Positions 1 to 11,185 of a stretch of DNA of 64,000 nt are shown in pieces. The stretch lies in the NCBI GenBank assembly GCA_025331565.1, contig JAFREQ010000017.1, positions 4,504,001 to 4,568,000 of the forward strand, in the 5' to 3' direction. Below the pieces are notes generated by a model. The model saw nothing but the letters and a program-made list of their open reading frames with translations. It was not told where the DNA came from and did no database searches. Both the position numbers and the translations under genes were made by a program. Numbering within the stretch: the stretch's first letter is position 1; the number at the start of each line of letters is the position of its first letter. The DNA is from Holacanthus passer. Taxonomy: Eukaryota; Chordata; Actinopteri; Pomacanthidae.

Positions 1-572
1 CTAATGGTTTTCCATCAATCAGACTGTCACCAGTCAACATTATACGCACATCACAACTAGCAGGTAGAGCTCAGAGCACAGTGAATATCAAGCACAGAGA
101 AAAGTATTTTTTCTGAAAATGAGACAGGTGATCTCTTTAAACTCACTAATTTGAGCATTAACCAGCATTAGATTTGCATTTGTGTGAGTTTGAGTCAGAT
201 CTGGCAACCACTGCGACACACGCTGTAATTTCTGTCTGTTCAGACCTGGCTCTCTGCGCTGGAGTCACTTCCTCTACATTTGTTTATGCTTCTCATTTGT
301 TTTGTTGGTGACTTTGACATTTTGTTGTGTCACATCCATCCAGTGTTCCAGTGTAGTGAGTGTAGGTTGGTGATGATCCATCTGTGATTTGAAACCACGT
401 TGTTGTGTTCTGTGTTGTGATTGGTTGACGTGGATCGACAGACATAGCCATACTGCTGATTAGTGCATTAAAACAGGAAGTGGGGGGAGAGTTAGCTGGA
501 GGGTTTGCTGTGAAAACACAATTGGCCGATTGATTCCTAACAGATACGTTGTCTTCTTCTTGAGGGTCACAG

Positions 573-2665
573 ACGAACCTGAGAGAATCAGCAGATCTCC
601 GGTCACAAGGTGAGTACGCGTTTACATTTTCCAACACTGACAACCAAAGAGCAACAGAAGAACAATCATGACTTTCATATGTCGGCAACATTAACGTCAG
701 CAGCAACTTGCTTTTCATAATTTATCAATCAATTCTACAATGTACCTAAAGGATGTTAAAGTCATTATAGGCCTATTAAACCAACATGATCTAACATGTT
801 GATTAGGGAGCTTTAGAGGTGCTGGTAGGCAGATTTTGTTGCTTCTGTAAAGAACCAAAAAGTCCTATTTTCAGTCTTTATGCTAAGCGAAACCAACCAG
901 CTGCTGGTTCCAGCTACATATGTTGAGACATGACAGTGAAATCATTCAGCAAGAAAGCAAATGAGCATATTTCCCAAAATGTTGAACTCTGTCTTTAAGC
1001 CTCTCCCTGACTGCTGCTCTGAAGGTAATTCAGTTGTAGCACAAATTTATTCCTTTTAATCTGCAAGTAAAATACATTTACAAGGATTTGTCATATACAG
1101 GGAACCACCATGTTCACACTGCAGCTGTAAATGTTTTCAGTCTTAGGTGTGATTAAGACCTGATGTTACATTATCATGAAAGCAGAAAAAAAATTTTTAC
1201 TAATGTTATAACTGCTCTGTTCCAGAACCAACAGCTGATTAACATGAAGAACTCATAATTGCTATAAATTGTCTGACACAAACATCAGATCTGATCCACC
1301 CTATATTCCTCACATACCTGTAACCCCATGGCTTATTCATACTGTATTTTTTCAGGGTTATCAGTTTCAGTTTATCAGTATTTTCACTGAAGGTCTTGTG
1401 TACTTCCTCTCAGCCTCAGCTGCTTCAGCCCAGTCTCAGTCTCAGGTTAAAAACAGCAGGTAAACCAGCAGCATCATGCTAACATTAGCCAACAGACTGT
1501 GGTTTGACCATAGATGCTAAGCACATCTCCTTGTGGTAGATGATCCCTGTGGGTAGAACCCTGACCTTTGATTTGAAGAGAAGGAAGAAATTCTATTTTT
1601 CATTGCATCTAACAACAGCTTAGTTCCTGAAACTCTTCACCCTCCCACAGCAGTAGGCTGGTATTTAAGATCTTTGTGTGATAGCTGGTGTTATTGTGTG
1701 ATTCTAGAAAAATGATGAGTGACAGATTCTATAACAAAAACAATCCAGTAAAAACAGTAATCTCTATTTTATGAATTCATCTGTTTAGTATGTTATTAAT
1801 TATATACATTTCATTACAAACCCTCATTAAAGCGCAAAATAAATGTATTATCAATCCCAGCTTGACTGAAAAACCCCTCACATAAACACTTAATTGGAGG
1901 TGAGTTTCATTTGCATATCCCTTTGGTGTTGTACAGCCACTGCAGTATCAAAAAAGAGATTGTAGCTATGTAGAAATGTAAAAATCCTATAATGTGTGAT
2001 ATTAATCCTTTTTTCTTCTCCTCCTGCTTCCCCTACCCTCTCATACATTTACATTCAAACAACCATACATGCATCGATTTCATTTCATATTCATTCCCAT
2101 TTATCCTTAAATCTGTTCATCGATGCTCCTACATTTGCATCTGATCTCTGCCCTCACACCTCTCCTCCCCTCATTTTACTTTTGCTATCCAAACTTTTAA
2201 ACCCTCCCTCCCCAACCCCCCAACCAACCCTCGTCCTGTCCTGTAAACCCGTACCAACCTTGCCCTGTCCTTTTTAAATCTCCCTCCATTTCCTCCCTCA
2301 TCCTCTGTTTGCATCACCCCTCCCCTTCCAGTCGCCATCTATCTGGGTATCAGAAAGCGGCCGAGCCCCGGACCCCCCGATGCGGCTGGGATGTGAGGGT
2401 GCGGAGCCCCCGCGACCCGGCCGAGGTGGTGCTAGCGCTGCGTGAAGCGGCGCAGGGTTGCGGCTGCCAGGTCCACCTGGCCGGACCTTTCCTCCTGTCC
2501 TGCACCCACGGAGCAGCGGGCGCCCGGGTGGCCTTCGAGGCCGAGGTGTGCCAGCTGCCCAGCGGGCTGGGCCAGAGCAGTGGTGTGAGGTTCAAGCGCC
2601 TGTGGGGGGCACCGTTAGCCTTTAGAGACATTGCCACCAAAGTGTCCAAGGAGCTGGAGCTCTGA
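573..2665 (+). CDS. mark4: MARK4 microtubule affinity-regulating kinase, C-terminal exons (5' part outside window)
   Basis: Two exons of a gene that begins left of the window: 573-609 (37 nt) and 2332-2665, stop TGA 2663-2665. Phases agree: the first ends in AG, the second starts with T, giving a Ser codon. The small exon reads EPERISRSPVT, close to the DEPERIGGPEVTS segment of human MARK4. The last exon encodes 110 residues forming the KA1 domain, which in this kinase family contributes to membrane binding and autoinhibition; it contains EVCQLP, GVRFKRL and a C-terminal KELEL. MARK4 is a Ser/Thr kinase that phosphorylates tau/MAPs and detaches them from microtubules. The Arg/Ala-rich, divergent KA1 fits MARK4 better than MARK1-3, and the neighbours ckm-klc3-ercc2 support this. 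The last exon is strikingly GC-rich compared with its surroundings. The in-frame ATG at 2309 lies in the intron and is not a start. The kinase and UBA domains are not in the window. Confidence 0.9.
610..2331 (+). other. mark4: mark4 last intron (and 1-572, part of the preceding intron)
   Basis: The donor GTGAGT follows 609 and the acceptor CCTTCCAG ends at 2331, preceded by a long pyrimidine-rich stretch from about 2010. The intron carries a dispersed repeat at 791-1000, listed separately. Positions 1-572 appear to be intron only; no further exon could be supported there. Confidence 0.75.
791..1000 (-). mobile_element. Fish MITE-like dispersed repeat, reverse orientation
   Basis: Read on the minus strand, this resembles a non-coding repeat I recall from many perch-like fish: a start near 'acattttgggaaatatgct', then 'cttagcataaagactg', and 'ctgcctaccagcacctctaaagctc' towards the other end. 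A partial second copy in the opposite orientation lies at about 56993-57082; both share the string CACTGTCATGTC followed by ATATG and AGCT. There is no coding capacity. The family name is not certain from memory. Confidence 0.55.
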
Positions 2666-4784
2666 GGGCGACAGGAGGTGGGGCAGATTGATGACAGACA
2701 GGACAAGTTGATGAATGAGGAGGGAAAAGAGGAGGAACAGTGAGGCAGAAACCATCACCTCCTCCTCTTCCTCCCTGGGCTCCACCTCATCTGATGCGGC
2801 TAGCGATGCCTCGCCTCCGCCAAGGATCCTCTTCTTCTGATGCCACCAATCACAGCCAGACAACAGACACACAGACACGGATAGACCGCCATCGGCAGAC
2901 TTATGATGACCTTCGACCTTGGAGCTGTCCGTGACCTATGACCCCTGCTTAAAACACGCCAACACCTCCATAGTCAAACAGGTTTTTTTTGTGTTTTTTT
3001 TCATGATTTTAATGTTTGACCGTGTTGCTGAGAATGATGGAGATTCATAATTTGTTGTTGTTGACATTGTTGTTCCTATTGTATCATATTTGTCATCATT
3101 CCTTTTTAAAGAGCTGCTATTTAAAGACATGTTTTAATTTTTTGTGTATTAAGTTTATTTTCTTTCTTTAATGCTTTTAAAATGGGCAGAAGTTTGACAT
3201 CTGTTGTCATTCTCGGAAGCAGACGTCACATTCGAGGGCACAGTCTGACCTCCGGCCTCTAGAGGGAGACATGCAGAAATGCAGATACTTGTGACAGACT
3301 AAATGAAGCGTTGCAGCCTTTCTGCCCATCCATTGATAATGCCCATTTTACTGTTCAGTTGGGATTTTAATGTTTGTACCATCGGGCTGGTGGGCTGCGT
3401 ACAGACGAGCCTGATAACCTGATCCTTTGAGTTTATGCTCTGCCCCTTACAGATACTCAACTTATCCCAATGTTTTGTCCCTTGCTACCTTTTACTAACT
3501 AGCAGAAGTCCTTTCAGAAAATGAACAGTCTTATAACATTTTTTGGTTTAATGTACAAAGCAGAATTTATGTCTTATCAAATGAAAAAAACGGAATCTCT
3601 TTAAATTAGAAAAAGCATCCAATCAGAATGCATTATGCTGGGTGCTAATTTAAATATTAGTTCAAATAAATAAAGTCAGTGTAACCAAACTACCTTTTTT
3701 ACCCAAAAGAAAATTGGAAATGAAATGTTTTTCAGCACATATCGTATGTTTCACTGAGTGTCGACAACTAATAATATTAGATCCCTGCTACGAACTCTAA
3801 AAACTGACAAATGACTGTTGCATTTGATTACTGGTCAAATGACATGGCTTTTTTTTGACTGGTCCAAACTCTCATCTGGTTCTGAAAATTTAACACAGTA
3901 TGATACAAAAAAAACCCATACATTTTCTCTCCTTTGCCTCCGAGGTGCTTTGGCTCACTGTCAAACAATTAAAGGTGCAGCAGCCACAGATTTGGCTTCA
4001 GCTTTGAAGGCAGTGTATTTAAGATTCTTTTTAAAAGATTAAAAGAGCTTTTTTTATTATTATAATTTGATATCTTCTTCCAAAAACATTTTTTCCCACA
4101 CATGATTACAAAATCTCATATTGGTTCAGAGTAAATGGAGGAGTAGATTATTCTGGCAGCACTTGGGCATCACAGTGTCACAGTCTGTCCGGACGCCATC
4201 GCCATCACTTTCCTCAGATGTAGTGCAATACAGCCACAAAACCAAGAATCGAGACTTGAATAAGCATTAAGACTTAGTAGGGCTCTTTGTTGGATTTATT
4301 TTTTAATTTTTGATATTGCTGATTTATTGTTAAAGTTCATTGAGCACTTTTTTGCTTTTTTTTTAGCCAGGATTGCATTGTACTGTACTGACAGAGTTTT
4401 TAATTACTCTCTATTTTTCTTTTGTAAATTGATCAAAATCACCTTGTCTCACACATTTAAAGCCCACTGAAGTGAATAGTTGACATTCTGAATGTCTCTC
4501 TTCTCCTTTACCTACATTTCTTGGCATCATTTGTTTCTTAAACCAGCTGTTTAGGTGTGATGACTTCAGGTGTCCAGTTGGATGTGCTGTTTGGTTTCAG
4601 TGACGCCACAAAGTCATGTGGTACAAATGTGCAAGTACCAAATTTTAAAAAGATTCAACATGGCGATCTGTCTCCATGTTTTTTTTTTTTTCCCAATTTA
4701 ACATTTTCTTTTGTTCAATGTTCCATTTATTTTCTTTTGTGTTCATAACCTTTTTGGTAGATAGAAACTGTCGACTTTTCCCAC

Positions 4785-4912
4785 TGTTGACCAATCAGAC
4801 TGCAGTGCTGCTGAGACGCGTATGACTGTTGACCAATCAGATTCTGTTGTTACTGCAAGAGGTGTATGACTGTTAACCAAGCAGACTCCTGTCTCATCAA
4901 GACGCTGTATAA
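4785..4912. repeat. Three-copy ~43-bp minisatellite with CCAAT cores
   Basis: Three head-to-tail units of about 42-44 bp start at 4785, 4827 and 4871. Units 1 and 2 open with TGTTGACCAATCAGA; unit 3 has the diverged TGTTAACCAAGCAGA. Units 1 and 2 end in TATGAC. It lies in the probable mark4 3' UTR. Confidence 0.8.
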
Positions 4913-5356
4913 TTTCAAAGCATGCGGCGTGCTGACGAGACAGTGTTTAAAGAATGTGACCTTCAATGACCTTTGAGAAATTGGATTCTTGGATTTTCTT
5001 TCATAAAAAACCCTTTGTTGCTTATTACAAAACAAAGCTACCAAGATTCAACAGAAATACACACACAGTCCACCAAGTGCTACGTTGATCATATATTGAC
5101 ACTGACGACTCCAAAATCAAAAGGTTCTTTTACTTGTATTGTAACTCTATAAAGCCAAGCAGTTATAACTTGTGCTTCTGAAGTATGCAGCATCTAACAA
5201 AGCAGATATGTAAAAGAAAAAGTTGGATGATACAGCAGACTTATGATCTTTACGGCTGTAAGGTCTACAGGAAGTTAACGTTCAATGGGAGATTTCAGCC
5301 TCAGCAGGTATCCACCACTGTCTGAAAATGTGAAGCTGGGATTTGGGGCTAGTTTT

Positions 5357-5387
<31 letters not shown>

Positions 5388-5391
5388 GTGT
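5357..5391. repeat. (TG)n microsatellite
   Basis: A run of TG dinucleotides interrupted once by C at 5383, in the distal mark4 3' UTR. Confidence 0.95.
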
Positions 5392-5576
5392 ACAGCTGGG
5401 CCTCCCTCTCAGAACCTGTTCTGTAGATACAGTTAGGGCCACGCTTTAAGGCTACAGTTCTGTTGTATAGTGTGTTTGAAGCCGTCGCTGTTATCAACTT
5501 AACTTATGGGCTGAAATTACAGAAACGACCGACCTGCAATCCTGCATGTCTCCTAGGAAATAATGTGTGACACAAA

Positions 5577-5582
5577 AATAAA
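5577..5582 (+). terminator. mark4: Candidate mark4 poly(A) signal AATAAA
   Basis: A perfect AATAAA, followed by a T-rich stretch near 5604-5625. It is the last canonical signal before the opposing ckm transcript end. Confidence 0.5.
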
Positions 5583-5870
5583 GACTTTCAACCTCTTTCA
5601 TATTTTATGTCCGTTTTGTTTCTCAGATACAGATTTAATGTCTTGTGACATCTGACCAGTTTCTTTGTCTGATTGCTGAATTGTTATACTGTATGTGCGT
5701 CCAGTGAAAGTTCATTTTTAAGGTTTGCTTGATCGCGTATTTAAAATGTAATGTATTAAGCTAAACCGCACATATCACTGTCGGTCTATTGTGAGTATTT
5801 ACAAAAGATTCACTTTCATTTCCACACAAAGAAAACAGGAGAGAAGGTTTGATTGTTACATGGGGCATAA

Positions 5871-6252
5871 TTTAATTGTCCAGTTATATTTTACAACCAA
5901 AAAAAAATTTCTTTTGGTGTATATACATAGCCATGACTAGACTATGCATGGATTGATCCCAGGATGTTACAGAGAAAATGGGGAGAGAGAGATGATTAAA
6001 GTGACGAGAAATTAGAGAAGCCAAAGACAAAGCCGGAAAGGAAAAGATTATGAGTGAGCTAAACAGAAGTAAGTAAGTAAGTAAGAAAGGAAGGAGCAGA
6101 GAGAAAAGTGGAGTGTCTTCTTGGTGGAAAGAAGTAAGCAGGCAGTTGACCGAAACCAGTAAAATAATTTTACAACAAGGCTACCCGTTCATTTTTTATA
6201 ATATAAAAAAACAAACACAGACAGTCAGTCAGTCATCGGTTGTCTGTCCACT
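5871..6252 (-). other. ckm: ckm 3' UTR and candidate poly(A) signal
   Basis: Sequence downstream of the ckm stop on the minus strand. ATTAAA on the minus strand (5871-5876) is the best poly(A) signal seen, so transcription would end near 5850. Together with mark4 AATAAA at 5577 this leaves roughly 250-300 bp between the two convergent genes. The interval also contains a GTAA repeat near 6069-6084. Confidence 0.45.
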
Positions 6253-9200
6253 TTACTTCTGGGCGGGGATCATGCCATCGATGGACTCTCCCTTCTCGAG
6301 CTTCTTCTCCATCTCAACCATCAGCTTGACACCATCAACCACCAGCTGGACCTGGTCCACCTCGGAGGAGCCCAGACGGTCGGCGTTGGAGATATCGAAC
6401 ACACCACCCACAGAGGCTGTGTCCACACCACCTGGAGAGAGAGGGAGGGGAGAAGAATGATTCGTCTGTCAAAAGTAAAGGTAGGAGCAGAAACGGACCC
6501 ACATCCTCTCTCTGATATACATATTCTCTCCAGATGTAACTGAAGATCCACAAACAGAAGTGTTTTTTAAAGGCAGAAATAAAATCCATCAGTTGAACTG
6601 AACTTTAGTGAATACAGTGTTTCTGGTATAATTAAGACGAACTTCTGTACATTTCCTTGAACATGGAAACTTATTTATGTTCAATGTTTCTGGATATTTT
6701 TGTTTAACAAAAATTGTACTTTTATCACCCCTTTTTTTAATAATTAATCCAATTGTCACAGCTCTTGAGATGTGGCAGAAAAACGAAAGTTAACTACTTG
6801 CTGAATTATGTTTGCTCGTCATGCTAATTTTGCTGTTAACTCTCATCTGTACTGTTTAGAACCACATCTCTGGGTTTCCTCTGAAAAGCCTGACTTGTCA
6901 TTAGCTACTGATCCATTTAACTTTTTTCCCTGTTTTCTGTACCTGTGCCACGCTTCTGCAGACGCAGCCTGGTCAGGATCTCCTCGAACTTGGCGTGTGT
7001 GCTGAGCTTGGGCAGCTTGACGTGCACACCGCCGCGCAGGCCGGTTCCCAGGTTGGAGGGGCAGGTCAGGATGTAGCCCAAATGCTCGTTCCACATGAAG
7101 CCGTGGTTGTGCTTCTTGAAGATCTCCTCAATCTGAGGAGTAAAGCGAAACAAAATGATGCATGAGGATTAAAATATAACTAGATGGGTGCCATTAAATT
7201 CTAACTGGACCTATCTGTTAACAGTGAAGAGAGAAATTCATGCAGCTGTTTAACAGCCATGAACCATGAGCCATTTACACCGTGAACATAAACAGAACAG
7301 AGAGTAATCATAGAAAGTGGCGTTCCTCACAGGAGGGGAACTGGCTTTAACTCTTATATGAATGTGACCAGTTGAATAGTTACACATGTGTCTGCATAAC
7401 TATGTGTTTATGTGTAATGATATGTGCATGGTTTTGTGTTTTACCTTCTGCAGGCCAACGCAGAAGCGTCTGAAGACCTCCTTCATGTTGCCTCCCTTCT
7501 GCATGGAGATGACACGCAGGTGATCCTCCTCATTCACCCAGACCAGGAAGGTCTTGTTGTCGTTGTGCCTGAAGGAAGAAAATCCAGCTCTGTTTCACTT
7601 CATTTACATATAAGACAAAATGTCAGTAATATAACACAATGTTGCAAGAATATGATTTGTATTTTGGAAGAAATGTTTCTCAAAGAAATGTGAAAGTCAA
7701 CTTTCCCTGATAAACACATTGACCTTGATAGTGAATGATCTGAGCTGCACAGTGGAGGATTTACAAGGGACGGTGCTGTAGCAGCTGTACACACTGTGCT
7801 TTAAGCATGACACACTTTAACAGATGTTTGAGAACAGGAGTAATCAGGATTGTCAGGGCTGTGGGAGAAGGAGACAGATGGTGGAAGTTTTAAAGGTTGG
7901 CTTGGGAAGGGCAGATGGGAGGTTTGAGCTCAGAGGTGGTCATATGTTTACTCAGCGTGTATGTTTGTGTTTACATACAAACACAGAATCTGCTGATTAT
8001 ATCTGATTATGGTTCATGTCTCATCATCATCTTCTTGCTTTCTAAACTGTCAGAATCCAAATAATAGTCTCATTTGTAATGAAGTGTATTTAATTTCTAT
8101 TCTGTGTGTCTCTCACCAGATGCCTCTGCCGTCGGGCCAGTCACGGGCCATGCCGGCGCAGGTCAGCAGGGGGGACACGGGCTTGTCGAACAGGAAGTGA
8201 TCGGCGATCAGCTGCTCCTGCTCGGCGTCGGTCATGCCTGTCAGGGGGTAGTACTTTCCCTTGAACTCACCCTCCAGGCTGGCCAGGGCTGCGAGGACAG
8301 AGGAAAGGAGTCGGTCTCTGTATTGAGATTTCTACAGATTGATTGATTGATCACATTGTGATCAGTTTGACATTTACCCTCGATGGACAGCTTCTCAATG
8401 CCTCTGCGCTCTCCACGGCTGTTGTGGGGGGGCAGGGTGAATCCCTTGATGCTGCGGCCGGTACGAACACGGCTGGACAGCACATAGTTGGGGTCCAGGT
8501 CATCACCACCCTGAGAGAAGAAGGAAAACACAACAGACACATTATTATTGCATTGTTCCCTCCTTCTTTAATCTGACCTACAACAATACCATCATGCATG
8601 TCTCGCCTCCTCACCTTCAGGTTCTCGAAGTTCAGGTCGGTCTTGTGCTTGTCGGTGGGCTTGTATCCACCGTGACGGTCGGAGATGACGGGGTCCAGCA
8701 GATCCTTGAAGAACTCATAGGACTCCTCATCACCAGCAACGCAACCGACGGTCATGATGAAGGGGTGACCTTGGGGACAAGAGGGAGGAAGTTGGTATCG
8801 TTGCTTGTTCGTTCAGCTTTGAAGATTGTTATGTACAGTATGCTTGTGGGGGACAGTGATGCACATTCCTGTTACAGTGAATGTGAGGTCATCTTGTCAC
8901 TGTACCACTGTGTAACAAGGAAATTCTTGAACATAACTATTAATTTGGTGGAACAGAAAACTTGCCAGACATTTAGCCCAGATCCCAAAAAACTGATGGA
9001 AACTCCAGTGTCACCTTAGAGGTACTGATGGATGCTAAAATTGTCAGGATTAGAGGAAATCTATAATCATAACATGATGATATAAACATAACTCATATTT
9101 CGTACAGTGTCTGCTTCAGTTCATTTATACCTCCCTAAACCCTGTCTGTAATGATGGGTGTTAATCTCCATGCTGATGACTTGCTCCTTCTTACCAGGGT

Positions 9201-9637
9201 TGTCAACACCAGTCTGGATGACGTCATCCACGGTGAAGCCGCTGGGGGTGGACTTGCCCCTCAGCTTGCCGTAGATCTCCTTGTTCAACACCTACAGCAG
9301 ACGACACCCAGAGCAGGTCAGCCATTATACAGTCACATGACACTCACAAAACTGTCTGGTTCAATAAGCAATAATAAAAATATTTTTGTTTTGAGTGACT
9401 TGTCATGCGTCTAGAAAAAACAGCGTTGCAATAAGTTGAGTGGCTGTTGAGTCCATGTCATGCTGAAAGTTACTGCTGCCTGTTTGGGATGTGTGTTTAG
9501 GGTGTGTGGCCATTGATAGACACACATCAAAGTAGGATTTGTACCTTGGCCATGTGGTTGTTGTGCAGGGAGAGATCGGGGAACTCGTCATCGAGGGAGA
9601 ACTTCATCTTGTAGTCGTTGTGGCAGTTCTTCGCCAT
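6253..9637 (-). CDS. ckm: Muscle-type creatine kinase (complete, eight coding exons)
   Basis: Transfers phosphate between ATP and creatine in the cytosol and myofibril. Coding exons on the minus strand, 5' to 3': 9637-9545, 9291-9195, 8769-8615, 8510-8378, 8288-8117, 7568-7445, 7132-6943, 6431-6253. All junctions are GT/AG with matching phase; the total is 1143 nt, or 380 aa plus TAA. It begins MAKNCHNDYKMKF and ends DGMIPAQK. The catalytic Cys282 sits in ILTCPSNLGTGLRGG, and the acidic loop VNEEDH puts the catalytic Glu at 231. The flexible-loop sequence near residue 320 (RGTGGVDTA) is intact. Length is one residue shorter than human CKM because of the N-terminus. The start is the first ATG after an acceptor; the coding exon extends to 9657 as 5' UTR. 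Teleosts often have two ckm copies; the NCHNDYK N-terminus may point to the b copy, but I am not certain. Confidence 0.97.
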
Positions 9638-9657
9638 GGCTGCGATTCTTACTCCGT

Positions 9658-11024
9658 CTGAGAAGAGATGAGAAAAAGAAGAGAGGAGGTGTCATTTCTT
9701 AGAATCTGTAAAACTTGTAGACTCATTCGGTGAGACTGCAGTATAAGACATTTGGAGTCATTACAGCTACATGTATTTGTTAAATATCATTTGATGTTTC
9801 TTTGTTGCAGTGATGTCACAAAGCAACCTGACACTCAGCATAATGATCTGCGAAATACCATTTTCCTTTTCCGGCATTTCTCCAAGTTTTTCAAGTGTCT
9901 TGTCTATGAGTCTTCTGGTGAAGAGGAGACACCTTCTCATCCTGCCCGTCTCCCTTTCTTACATTTTCTTTCTCTTTCCCTTCTCTCTCTCCCCCTTTCT
10001 CTCTGTCAGCTGTCAGACTGTCTCACCACCTGTCTTCCCCTCACAGTGCAGATTATTAATAGTGTGGCGGTGCCCCCTCCTCTCCTCCGCCCCCTCCCAT
10101 CTCTGTGGGGAGCTACAGTTTCCAGCACATTATGATGAATGGTTTTCACCTCCTCACCCCATTCAGCCTCAGAATAATCAACTTAGTCCCTTACTTGCCG
10201 AGCTATGCTGCGATACATAGGAAGAAAGTACTTTGGCACCAGATGCAATGAAACAGTCACACGTCTCAAATTTGAAACTTAATGAGCTAGTAAACCGAAA
10301 TTACTTCAATACAAATTTGTAAATGCGGAGCTGGAATCCACAGAGCTGAGTGATGAGCTGCAGAATCAGCTAGAATAGACATGCGGGGTCAACAACAGAT
10401 TTACAAGCCGCCTTCGTAGCCGTCGTTCTGTGTCTATATACAGGCTGATCTCTGACAGACAGAGGTCAAAACTCCTTCACTTGCTTAAGGTGTAGTTGAT
10501 TGATGACACCTGGTACACTGAAAGGTCAAAGCATTACAAGCCTGTTAGATGGCTCCACAAGTTCCATGACCAAATCAAGCGCTCCTCAACTATTCAAAGC
10601 CACGCTTGAAGTCTGGCCCTGCTGGCGTCAGCAACAGCTGATAGATGGTCACAACTGTTTCGGTGACACTACGCTGCCGTATACTTGTTGCTACCCATAG
10701 TCAAGAAACCAAGAGCAGCAAGTCTTTCAAAGAAAAGTTTCACTACAGCGTGCACTGACAGAAGAATGAGCAGAGTCGATTTTGGGAGTTTCCACATCCA
10801 AAAATATGTGCAAAGCTTTAGAGGAATCCAAGACAAAAATGCGAGGAGAGAAAAAGTTTTCATGGCTCCAGAGTTCCCCAATGGAGGAATCTGTCTGGCA
10901 GATATTTGGTTAAAAATGGTTTGGTCAGGGAGAAGTTTGTGTCCTTACTTATATGGAAAAATCACCACAATCATCCTCATGGATTTATCAAAAAAGCTGC
11001 ATAAAGCAATGATTTGCTTTTTAC
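9658..11024 (-). other. ckm: ckm intron 1
   Basis: Lies between the non-coding first exon (donor CAG|GTAAAA, junction at 11025/11024) and the coding exon acceptor (CTTCTCAG, ending next to 9657). The first intron of muscle creatine kinase genes often carries enhancer sites, but I could not single out a convincing MEF2 site. Several open frames here (for example 10685-11032 +) have no recognisable protein character. Confidence 0.6.
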
Positions 11025-11097
11025 CTGCTTAGGAGAAAAGAAAGAGGTAACAGATCCCGGGATCAGGTCCTGTCCACCAAATGTAGGGGTTGCCCAA
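11025..11097 (-). other. ckm: ckm non-coding exon 1 (5' UTR)
   Basis: Bounded downstream by a consensus donor (minus strand CTAAGCAG|GTAAAAAGC). Its 5' end is placed about 25-30 bp after the TATA box and is approximate. It would splice to the acceptor next to 9657, which leaves 20 nt of 5' UTR before the ATG. A separate non-coding first exon is the usual layout of vertebrate CKM genes. Confidence 0.65.
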
Positions 11098-11103
11098 CTC
11101 TGC

Positions 11104-11183
11104 CAGGTGATGGACTTAAGCATTTATACCCAGACCTCTGCCCCTATTGGCTGACTAGACTTGTGGTCCTCTCATTTGATTGG
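11104..11183 (-). promoter_or_regulatory. ckm: ckm core promoter: TATA box, two CCAAT boxes, E-box
   Basis: On the minus strand, TATAAA lies at 11123-11128, CCAAT at 11146-11150 and a second CCAAT (TGACCAATCA) at 11179-11183. An E-box (CAGGTG on the plus strand, CACCTG on the minus) lies at 11104-11109. About 90-150 bp further upstream two adjacent CAGCTG E-boxes occupy 11268-11279. Spacing to the inferred first exon is right for a TATA-driven muscle promoter. Elements are seen directly; activity is inferred. Confidence 0.7.
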
Positions 11184-11185
11184 TC

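Larger units (their letters stand above)
2666..5600 (+). other. mark4: mark4 3' UTR with candidate poly(A) signals
   Basis: Non-coding sequence follows the mark4 stop. AATAAA occurs at 3665-3670 and 3669-3674 (overlapping) and at 5577-5582. The last fits a transcript end near 5600, just before the opposing ckm 3' end. The stretch has A/T homopolymers, a (TG)n run and a three-copy minisatellite. No ORF in it looks like a protein. The exact end is inferred. Confidence 0.55.

Noticed and set aside
293..718. A 141-aa open frame on the minus strand near the window start
   Set aside because: It overlaps the mark4 37-nt exon on the other strand and shows no family character.
2309..2331. ATG at 2309 as a start for the KA1-domain frame
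   Set aside because: It lies in the intron before the acceptor at 2331; the preceding exon 573-609 joins in phase instead.
10685..11032. A 115-aa plus-strand open frame inside ckm intron 1
   Set aside because: No recognisable protein; it overlaps the ckm donor and first exon on the opposite strand.
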